11,499 nucleotides of DNA from Nitrospiraceae bacterium. GTDB lineage: Bacteria > Nitrospirota > Thermodesulfovibrionia > Thermodesulfovibrionales > UBA9159. Shown here one piece after another: positions 1 to 5,987 of the stretch. The stretch is from contig DMNE01000299.1 in assembly GCA_003453735.1 (NCBI GenBank), positions 9,498 through 20,996 of the forward strand, written 5' to 3'. Positions within the stretch are counted from its first letter, which is position 1, and every line of letters begins with the position of its first letter. A program made the position numbers and the translations under genes. Below the pieces are notes generated by a model. It did no database searches. It worked only from the letters and a program-made list of their open reading frames with translations, and was not told the DNA's origin.

Positions 1-153
1 ACCATCGGGTCCAAGAGGGCGGGAGACACGGTAAACCTTGAGGCTGATATCATTGGAAAGTACGTCGCGCGATTCCTTAACCGAGGAGAATCAAGGGCAG
101 CCGGAAAGGATGAGAACTTCCTGAAATCCTTTTTGCAGGCGCGGTATCTGTAA
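1..153 (+). CDS. ribE: Riboflavin synthase alpha subunit, C-terminal end (5' truncated)
   Basis: This is the last 50 codons of a gene that begins before the window; frame 1 is open from base 1 to the TAA at 151-153. The peptide contains GDTVNLEAD followed by IIGKYVARF, the signature at the end of the second lumazine-binding barrel of riboflavin synthase. That enzyme dismutates two 6,7-dimethyl-8-ribityllumazine molecules into riboflavin and a pyrimidinedione in the cytoplasm. The next gene, ribBA, starts 10 bases later, so the two are almost certainly in one riboflavin operon. Identification rests on the short C-terminal motif plus the neighbour. The catalytic N-terminal barrel and any upstream FMN riboswitch lie outside the window. 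Confidence 0.9.
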   Translation, partial: TIGSKRAGDTVNLEADIIGKYVARFLNRGESRAAGKDENFLKSFLQARYL

Positions 154-158
154 AGGAG
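153..158 (+). promoter_or_regulatory. Ribosome binding site of ribBA
   Basis: AAGGAG lies five bases before the ribBA ATG at 164 and shares its first base with the TAA stop of the preceding riboflavin synthase gene. This close packing supports co-translation of the two genes. Confidence 0.8.
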
Positions 159-163
159 TTACG

Positions 164-1375
164 ATGCAGAAATATAAATTCAATACCATAGATGAGGCCA
201 TAGAAGATATAGCAAAAGGTCGGATGGTCATCCTCGTTGATGATGAGGACAGAGAGAATGAGGGAGACCTCTGCATGGCGGCAGAGAAAGTAACCTCTGC
301 TGCCATAAACTTCATGGCGAAATACGGCAGGGGGTTAATCTGTCTCTCCCTCTCCCCCCAGCGGGTTGAAGAACTGGGATTACCTATGATGACCGATGAA
401 AACACTTCACAATTCGGCACCGCATTTACGGTTTCGATAGAGGCTAAAAAAGGCGTTACCACAGGCATTTCCGCTGCTGACAGGGCAACGACCATCCTTA
501 CTGCCATAGATCCGAAGACAAGACCGGAAGACCTCGCACGTCCCGGCCATATATTTCCCCTCCGCGCAAAGCCGGGGGGAGTGTTGCAGAGGGCAGGGCA
601 GACAGAAGGCTCCGTTGACCTTGCGCGGTTTGCAGGCCTCTCTCCCGCAGGTGTCATATGCGAGATTATGAGTGATGACGGCACCATGGCAAGAGTGCCT
701 GAACTGATGGAGTTCGCATCGAGGCATGCCCTCAGGATAGTGACGGTCAAAGACCTCATCCATCACCGGATACGGACTGATCGGTTTATTAGGAGGGTTT
801 CGGATATTAACCTCCCCACGGATTTCGGGGAGTTTAGGGCTATTGCATACACAAATGATATGGACAACAATGTCCATATCGCGCTCGTTAAAGGCAATAT
901 ACGGCCTGAAGATGCCGTATTGGTAAGAGTACATTCAGAATGCCTTACCGGCGATGTCTTCGGCTCAAAGAGATGTGATTGCGGAGAACAACTGCACAGG
1001 GCGATGGAAAGGATTGACAAAGAACGGAAGGGTGTCATCCTCTACATGAGACAGGAAGGAAGGGGCATCGGCCTTGCGAATAAACTGAAAGCGTATGAAC
1101 TTCAGGACAGGGGATTGGATACCGTTGAGGCAAACTTGAAGCTTGGCTTCAGTCCCGACTTAAGGGATTATGGCATCGGCGCCCAGATACTTGTTGACCT
1201 GGGAGTAAGGAAGATGCGCCTCATGACCAATAACCCGAAAAAGATCGTGGGCCTCGAGGGATACGGGCTTAAGGTTCTGGAGCGGGTGCCCATTGAAACG
1301 AGCCCCCATGAAAAGAACATTATCTACCTGAAAACGAAAAAAAAGAAACTCGGCCACATCCTCGAAAACGTCTGA
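164..1375 (+). CDS. ribBA: Bifunctional 3,4-dihydroxy-2-butanone-4-phosphate synthase / GTP cyclohydrolase II
   Basis: This 403-residue cytoplasmic fusion supplies both precursors for riboflavin. Residues 1 to about 200 form the DHBP synthase half, which makes dihydroxybutanone phosphate and formate from ribulose 5-phosphate. It shows the acidic loop [11 protein letters not shown] at 26-36 and RPGHIFPL at 126-133. Residues from about 205 to 403 form GTP cyclohydrolase II. They show the zinc motif [17 protein letters not shown] with C260, C271 and C273, the catalytic RQEGRGIGL at 296-304, and TNNPKK at 355-360. Length is normal for RibBA. The start is fixed by AAGGAG at 153-158, five bases before the ATG. 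One oddity is in the RibB half: the usual GHTE motif reads GQTE (Q146), replacing a histidine known to be a metal ligand. The rest of the RibB site looks intact. The expected ribH does not follow it here. Confidence 0.97.
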   Translation: MQKYKFNTIDEAIEDIAKGRMVILVDDEDRENEGDLCMAAEKVTSAAINFMAKYGRGLICLSLSPQRVEELGLPMMTDENTSQFGTAFTVSIEAKKGVTTGISAADRATTILTAIDPKTRPEDLARPGHIFPLRAKPGGVLQRAGQTEGSVDLARFAGLSPAGVICEIMSDDGTMARVPELMEFASRHALRIVTVKDLIHHRIRTDRFIRRVSDINLPTDFGEFRAIAYTNDMDNNVHIALVKGNIRPEDAVLVRVHSECLTGDVFGSKRCDCGEQLHRAMERIDKERKGVILYMRQEGRGIGLANKLKAYELQDRGLDTVEANLKLGFSPDLRDYGIGAQILVDLGVRKMRLMTNNPKKIVGLEGYGLKVLERVPIETSPHEKNIIYLKTKKKKLGHILENV

Positions 1376-1474
1376 GAGATGTGGCACAGATGCAAAGCGT
1401 TCCCTATCGAGAAGGGGAAAGGCGCTGGGGACGTGGATTGAGAGAAACGGGGATTGAACGGTTCGCGGAATACG

Positions 1475-2188
1475 ATGCAGGAAAAGAGAAAACATAGAAG
1501 ATTCGCCGTGGATATCATGAATATTACGGGCAGGATGACGCTGAGCGGTATGGTGAGGGTCCTCGGTATAAGTGTGAACGGTATTTTGTTGAAAGCGGAT
1601 ATGCGGCTGAACATCGCCAGCGAATATAACCTCAAGCTGCAGGAAAAGGACAAGGTAATCGCTTTGAAGGGCGTGGTAAAAAGTTCGTCATTGAGTGAAA
1701 CGATAAAGGACGACGCCGGGAACATGGTTCCTATCTATACCGCGGATATTGCCTTCCGAAATATTTCAGACGACATAAGAGCCGAACTCGCACATTTCAT
1801 CGAGGGATATAGGGAAGAGGAAGCGCGTAAGCTGAGTGCCCTCAGGATTACTATCGATGCCCCGGAACAGGCATCCCCCGGCATCTCCGAGGATTACCGG
1901 GTGAAGAAGCTCAGCCTCGGCGGCATGCTCATAGAGAACCGGCACGCAGTGGAAATTGAGACCAGGACGCCTATGGAGATATCCCTGCCGGAGCAGATCC
2001 CCGTCAAATTTGTGGGGCGGGTAGCTTCATGCCTCCCCATAGCTGATACAAACCCCACGCATTACGCTATAGGAATAGAGTTTATCGATGTGTCGGAGAA
2101 AGACAGGGAAAGGCTTAAGGAATTTATCTACCTGCTCGATACCGAGGAGGAAAACTTTTCAGATATTTGGCTCCGAAAAGACCTCTAA
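1475..2188 (+). CDS. Tandem PilZ-like domain protein
   Basis: This is a 237-residue soluble protein with no signal peptide or membrane segment visible. PilZ domains bind cyclic di-GMP through an N-terminal RxxxR and a later (D/N)xSxxG. The first half opens with EKRKHRRF, giving RxxxR at R5-R9, and has GISVNG at 31-36, where S33 and G36 are kept but the Asp/Asn is Gly. The second half (about 122-220) has KLSLGG at 145-150, again with Ser and Gly but Lys for Asp/Asn, and no clear RxxxR. Both halves end in the strand-helix pattern typical of PilZ (IAFRNISDD, IGIEFIDVSE). I chose the ATG at 1475 because PilZ proteins commonly begin just before EKRKHRRF. An in-frame TTG at 1454 would add seven residues, and neither start has a good Shine-Dalgarno. 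It is probably a cyclic-di-GMP effector or a degenerate PilZ adaptor; ligand binding is uncertain. Confidence 0.75.
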   Translation: MQEKRKHRRFAVDIMNITGRMTLSGMVRVLGISVNGILLKADMRLNIASEYNLKLQEKDKVIALKGVVKSSSLSETIKDDAGNMVPIYTADIAFRNISDDIRAELAHFIEGYREEEARKLSALRITIDAPEQASPGISEDYRVKKLSLGGMLIENRHAVEIETRTPMEISLPEQIPVKFVGRVASCLPIADTNPTHYAIGIEFIDVSEKDRERLKEFIYLLDTEEENFSDIWLRKDL

Positions 2189-2291
2189 GATCTCTTCAGT
2201 GTTCCAGCCGACGAACCAGGCTCCAAGGCGGAGTAGACAACGCTCTGTTCTGTTTGACCCGACCCCGCATGAGTAAGGGGCATGACTTGAG

Positions 2292-3167
2292 ATGAGTGTC
2301 GGTGACGTGGAAAATGAAGTCCTCTCCCTGAAGGCCGAAATCAAACGGCTCAGGAAATCCCTGTCAGAGCTTACTCCTCCTCTCTCCGTGCTTCTCAGGA
2401 GAAGGGGATTCACTATCTACAAGAAAGAGCCCCCCGCTGATCTCCTCATTCCTGAAGCGAGATTTGTCGACACCTATTACCGCTTTCTCACGAAGTATTC
2501 CTTCAGGCTTTTCCTCAGAGACGTCATCAAGCACCAGGAATGTTTCTCTGCCAGAGATGTCAGCCGGTACGCTACGCAACGGGTTACCGCGAATTATATT
2601 GAATCACTTCTCCGTATCGGTCTTATCAAAAAAGCGGACGAGGATAATGTATACCGCTTGAATCATCGCCCGATAAGAAGTTTCGGCCCCACCCTCGAAT
2701 GGTTCGTCTCGGAGATCTTCAAGAGGGAGTTCGCCGCGGAAGCCATATGGGGAATAAAATTTAAGCGACCCGTGGTAGGGGGCGATTATGACCTAATCGT
2801 AAAGATCGACGGGTCGATTCTCGACATGGAGATCAAGTCCTCGCCGCCAAAACAGATATACGCCAACGAGATTACGGCATTCTGCGATAGAGTCTTCGAT
2901 CTCAAGCCTGAGCTTACCATCTTCTTTATCGATACGGAGTTGCGCATGAAAGACAAGATTGTTCCCATGTTCGAGGACGAACTCAGAAGGAGGATACCCG
3001 ATGACATCACCGCTTTTTTCGGGGTACGTGAATCACTGCGGGTTGAGAGGATTGAAAAAGAGCTCTTCCACATAGAGGAGAAAATCTTTATAATAAATGC
3101 TAAAGACAGTATTGTTCATAACATAGAGAGGGTATTAATAAGGTTTTTCAGGAGGACCTATGAGTAA
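2292..3167 (+). CDS. Unrecognised protein: coiled coil, winged helix and PD-(D/E)XK-like nuclease fold
   Basis: I do not recognise this 291-residue family by name. Residues 5-27 look like a short coiled coil. Residues about 80-125 (around FSARDVSRYATQ to DNVYRLN) have the helix-turn-helix and wing pattern of a winged helix. Residues about 134-215 match the PD-(D/E)XK core: a helix with E136, then GGDYDLIV with D165 and D167, then ILDMEIKSS with E180 and K182. The D-x12-E-x-K spacing fits a catalytic site of that superfamily, which includes restriction, repair and Holliday-junction nucleases. The C-terminal 80 residues are charged and helical with no motif I know. AAGGGG sits 11 bases before the ATG, which is rather far. 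The 3' end overlaps the next small gene by 8 bases, so they are probably translationally coupled. Nuclease activity and target are inference. A non-catalytic DNA-binding role is also possible. Confidence 0.7.
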   Translation: MSVGDVENEVLSLKAEIKRLRKSLSELTPPLSVLLRRRGFTIYKKEPPADLLIPEARFVDTYYRFLTKYSFRLFLRDVIKHQECFSARDVSRYATQRVTANYIESLLRIGLIKKADEDNVYRLNHRPIRSFGPTLEWFVSEIFKREFAAEAIWGIKFKRPVVGGDYDLIVKIDGSILDMEIKSSPPKQIYANEITAFCDRVFDLKPELTIFFIDTELRMKDKIVPMFEDELRRRIPDDITAFFGVRESLRVERIEKELFHIEEKIFIINAKDSIVHNIERVLIRFFRRTYE

Positions 3168-3306
3168 CCGGGTAGAAATCTGTGCTGTATGCGCATGGAG
3201 AGCAACCTGCCAGAAGAAGTTTTCCCTATCGGGGAAAGACATCCACTGTCCTGATTTCGTGTGGGATGTTTCTCTGAAAGAAATAACCAAGAAAGAAAAA
3301 AAATAA
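3160..3306 (+). CDS. Small four-cysteine protein (48 residues)
   Basis: This small ORF has an ideal Shine-Dalgarno, AGGAGG at 3150-3155, four bases before the ATG. Its start lies inside the end of the upstream nuclease-fold gene (8-base overlap), and its TAA at 3304-3306 abuts the ribosome binding site of the aldolase gene. The peptide contains C8, C11, C17 and C30 in the arrangement CxxCxWRxxC, then HCPDF, and a lysine-rich tail (KKEKK). Four cysteines in so short a protein suggest a zinc-ribbon-like knuckle or an Fe-S site, though the spacing matches no classical family I can name. It has no signal peptide or membrane segment. The good ribosome binding site, tight packing on both sides and motif-like cysteines support it as a real gene. 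Its function is unknown. It may act with the upstream protein or simply share its transcript. Confidence 0.75.
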   Translation: MSNRVEICAVCAWRATCQKKFSLSGKDIHCPDFVWDVSLKEITKKEKK

Positions 3307-3317
3307 GGAGGAGGGAG
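3305..3317 (+). promoter_or_regulatory. Ribosome binding site deciding the aldolase start
   Basis: The purine run AAGGAGGAGGGAG lies directly after the stop of the four-cysteine gene, with its GAGGG core ending eight bases before the ATG at 3324. It selects that ATG over the longer in-frame GTG at 3261, which has no comparable signal. Confidence 0.8.
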
Positions 3318-3323
3318 AAAAAC

Positions 3324-4682
3324 ATGCTTCTTAAGAAACTGAAGGGCCTCGTATCGATAAGGAATGGAAAACTCCAGGTAGAAGATCTCGCAGCGGTGAG
3401 AAACCTCATGGATGAGGTTGTATACGAAGCGGTCTTTGCCGAGGATGAGGAGACAAAGAAAGATCTCCTGACGTTGATCACAGAGATAGCAAAGGCGGCC
3501 GATGCGGTCCCCTCATCCATTCAGGGGCTCTATGAAGAAATGGGAAGAGAGTACCGCGGGTTCACCGTTCCCGCCATCAATATCAGAGGCTTGACTTATG
3601 ATGTGTCAAAGGCTATCTTCAGAAAAGCGATGGAGAAAAACGTCGGGGCCTTTATCTTCGAGATCGCTCGGTCAGAAATCGGATATACAAAGCAACGGCC
3701 CCTCGAATATGCGGCTGTTGTCCTGGCTGCTGCTCTGAAGGAAGGATTTAGGGGTCCTGTCTTTATCCAGGGCGACCACTTTCAACTCGTGCGGAAGAAC
3801 TATATGTCTGATCCCGCTGCAGAGACAGCCTATGTAAGCGGGTTAATCAAGGAGGCCATCGAAGCCGAATTCTATAACATCGATATCGACTCGTCGACTC
3901 TCGTAGACCTTGAGCGGCCAACCATACAGGAACAGCAGCGTCCGAACTTCGAAAAGACGGCGGAGCTGGCATCCATAATACGGAATAGCCAGCCGGCCGG
4001 CATCGCTATCTCGGTCGGCGGCGAGATCGGTGAAATCGGCGGCAAGAACAGCACACCCGAAGAACTAAGGGCATATCTCGATGGATTCAGGGAGACGTTC
4101 AAAAGCACGGACAAAGGTCTCAGCAAGCTCAGTGTCCAGACAGGCACGAGCCACGGCGGGGTTGTCCTCCCTGACGGAACCCTCGCAAAGGTGAAGATCG
4201 ATTTTGAGACCTTGAAGAGGCTTTCCGAGATAGCGCGAAAAGAGTACAGTCTCTCAGGTGCTGTTCAACACGGGGCCTCAACCCTTCCTGAGGAGGCATT
4301 CGATATGTTTCCGAAAACAGGGACTTCTGAGGTTCACCTGGCAACGGGCTTCCAGAATATCATCTTTGACAGTAAACATCTCCCCGCAGAATTCAGGGCC
4401 GAGATGTATTCATTCATAAAACAGGAATATGCAAAGGACCGCAAGGAAGGACAGACAGAAGAGCAGTTCATTTACAGTACAAGGAAAAAGGCGTTCGGGC
4501 CTACGAAGAAAAGGTGGTGGGATCTCCCGGCCCGCGTAAAAGAACCCCTCATGAAAGAGTTGGAGGGCAAATTCGCATTGCTCTTTGAAAAACTGAAGGT
4601 ATCCAATACTGCTGATATCGTGAAAAATACGGTTAAGCCGGTTGCGACGAAGAAAACAATAAAGCCGGAATACCTCGGTTGA
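3324..4682 (+). CDS. Class II fructose-bisphosphate aldolase-type enzyme, long form
   Basis: This 452-residue cytoplasmic protein has the class II (zinc-dependent) aldolase barrel, which interconverts fructose 1,6-bisphosphate with dihydroxyacetone phosphate and glyceraldehyde 3-phosphate. Visible site residues are D151 and H152 in FIQGDHFQ, E234 and E237 in GGEIGEIGGKNSTPEE, H277 in QTGTSHGGVV and H316 in AVQHGAST. These match the catalytic Asp and the zinc-binding His/Glu pattern of the family. It is about 90 residues longer than typical E. coli-type enzymes. The extra parts are an N-terminal helical region (about 1-75) and a lysine-rich C-terminal tail. The start at 3324 follows a strong purine tract (GGAGGAGGG, 3307-3315). 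An in-frame GTG at 3261 would put 21 extra residues inside the four-cysteine gene and is unlikely. The next gene is phosphofructokinase, which supports fructose bisphosphate as substrate; a tagatose bisphosphate or other ketose bisphosphate substrate is an alternative. Confidence 0.85.
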   Translation: MLLKKLKGLVSIRNGKLQVEDLAAVRNLMDEVVYEAVFAEDEETKKDLLTLITEIAKAADAVPSSIQGLYEEMGREYRGFTVPAINIRGLTYDVSKAIFRKAMEKNVGAFIFEIARSEIGYTKQRPLEYAAVVLAAALKEGFRGPVFIQGDHFQLVRKNYMSDPAAETAYVSGLIKEAIEAEFYNIDIDSSTLVDLERPTIQEQQRPNFEKTAELASIIRNSQPAGIAISVGGEIGEIGGKNSTPEELRAYLDGFRETFKSTDKGLSKLSVQTGTSHGGVVLPDGTLAKVKIDFETLKRLSEIARKEYSLSGAVQHGASTLPEEAFDMFPKTGTSEVHLATGFQNIIFDSKHLPAEFRAEMYSFIKQEYAKDRKEGQTEEQFIYSTRKKAFGPTKKRWWDLPARVKEPLMKELEGKFALLFEKLKVSNTADIVKNTVKPVATKKTIKPEYLG

Positions 4683-4723
4683 TGACGGAACAGGCATGAC
4701 AAAAAAAGGATTTTCGACCCGGT

Positions 4724-5974
4724 ATGAATAAAAAAGGCAAGGAAATTATCGGCATTATAGTGGGCGGCGGGCCTGCTCCGGGAATTAACGGAGTCATAGG
4801 TTCAGCGACCATAGAGGCGATAAACCAGGGTAAGAGCGTAATCGGCATTGAAGGCGGATTTAAAAGCCTCTTCGAAGGAACCATAAAGAATATTGTCCCT
4901 TTAGGCATTGATGATGTCTCCCGGATACATGCAACTGGTGGGTCGATTCTGGGTACTTCGCGGGAATATCCCGATAAAGTCAAGGAGAAATTCAGGGTGT
5001 TGATGAGGACACTGAGGACCCTCAAAATCCGGCACCTTATCACCATCGGTGGGGACGGCACAGCCTATATGTCACGATGGATAGGGCTGGAGGCCAGGGG
5101 AGCGTTATCCGTGGTGCATGTTCCGAAGACCATAGACAATGACCTTCTGATTCCCGGTGGTATGCCGACCTTCGGGTATGAGACGGCCCGGCATTACGGT
5201 GTGATGCTGGTAAAGCACCTCATGGAAGACGCTAAGACCATGGGAAGATGGTATTTTGTGACGACCATGGGAAGGAATGTCGGCCACCTTGCACTGGGGA
5301 TCGGTACGGCTTCCGGTGCCACCTTAACGCTCATCCCCGAGGAGTTTTCCGAGCGCAGAATCCCCTGTACAAACGTCGCCGATATCCTTGAGGGTTCCAT
5401 TATGAAAAGGCTGTCCAAAGGAAAGAACCACGGAGTGGCCATCATGGCTGAAGGGATTGCCGATAAATTCAATATGGAAGAGCTCTCACACTTTGAATGT
5501 CTCGAGAAAGATGAAACAGGGAGGGTGAGACTTTCCGAAATACAGTTGGGGAGGATTGCTAAGAGCTTTGTGAGGAGCAGCCTTGAAGAAAGAGGGATTA
5601 ACATAACCATTGTGGATAAGAATATCGGCTATGAGCTGAGAGCGGCCGACCCTATCCCCTTCGATATTGAGTATACAAGGAATCTGGGCTATGGCGCGGT
5701 AAAATTCCTTTCCAGAGGTGGCAGCAACGCCATGATAACCTTCTGCGAAGGAAAACTCGCTTCTGTTTCCTTCGCTGAGATGTTTGACACTGCTTTGCAG
5801 AGAATGAAGGTTAGAAAGGTTGATATCAACTCAGAGAGCTACGAAGTGGCAAGAAAATATATGATACGGCTTGAAAGAGAAGACTTTACCCCGCAGTACC
5901 TCGTACGTCTTGCAAAGGCAGCAAAGATGACCCCTGGGGATTTCAGGAAGAGGTTTGAGCCTCTCTGTTCATAA
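4724..5974 (+). CDS. pfkA: 6-phosphofructokinase (PfkA family)
   Basis: This 416-residue cytoplasmic enzyme of the PfkA superfamily phosphorylates fructose 6-phosphate to fructose 1,6-bisphosphate. Motifs in order: GGGPAPGIN at 14-22, GGSILGTSR at 72-80, the donor-binding IGGDGT at 108-113, the catalytic PKTIDND at 134-140, MGR at 182-184, AEG at 242-244, and the substrate-binding YELRAADPIPFD from 303. The two residues used to predict the donor disagree. GGDG (Gly111-region) is the ATP-type residue, while the Lys of PKTIDND is the one found in PPi-type enzymes and in some ATP enzymes such as the trypanosomal one. The phosphoryl donor therefore cannot be called with confidence. If it uses PPi the reaction would be reversible. 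It lies 41 bases after the aldolase, the next enzyme in the pathway. AAAGGA, about 13 bases upstream of the ATG, is a weak ribosome binding site. Confidence 0.92.
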   Translation: MNKKGKEIIGIIVGGGPAPGINGVIGSATIEAINQGKSVIGIEGGFKSLFEGTIKNIVPLGIDDVSRIHATGGSILGTSREYPDKVKEKFRVLMRTLRTLKIRHLITIGGDGTAYMSRWIGLEARGALSVVHVPKTIDNDLLIPGGMPTFGYETARHYGVMLVKHLMEDAKTMGRWYFVTTMGRNVGHLALGIGTASGATLTLIPEEFSERRIPCTNVADILEGSIMKRLSKGKNHGVAIMAEGIADKFNMEELSHFECLEKDETGRVRLSEIQLGRIAKSFVRSSLEERGINITIVDKNIGYELRAADPIPFDIEYTRNLGYGAVKFLSRGGSNAMITFCEGKLASVSFAEMFDTALQRMKVRKVDINSESYEVARKYMIRLEREDFTPQYLVRLAKAAKMTPGDFRKRFEPLCS

Positions 5975-5987
5975 ATACAATAACCGC

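Noticed and set aside
91..759. 222-residue minus-strand ORF opposite the end of riboflavin synthase and ribBA
   Set aside because: It lies antisense to well-identified coding sequence, its translation has no recognisable domain, and it is best explained as a shadow frame.
1396..1426. Imperfect hairpin after ribBA (AGCG plus TTCCC pairing with GGGAA plus CGCT, three-base bulge)
   Set aside because: There is no T-tract after it and the stem is short and bulged, so it is not a convincing terminator.
3261..3323. 21-residue N-terminal extension of the aldolase from a GTG
   Set aside because: It overlaps the four-cysteine gene, is highly charged and non-conserved in style, and lacks a Shine-Dalgarno; the ATG at 3324 has a strong one.
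5949..5964. Five-base-pair hairpin (AGAGG / CCTCT) near the end of pfkA, between convergent genes
   Set aside because: It is too short, lies inside the coding sequence and is not followed by a T-run on either strand; not called as a terminator.
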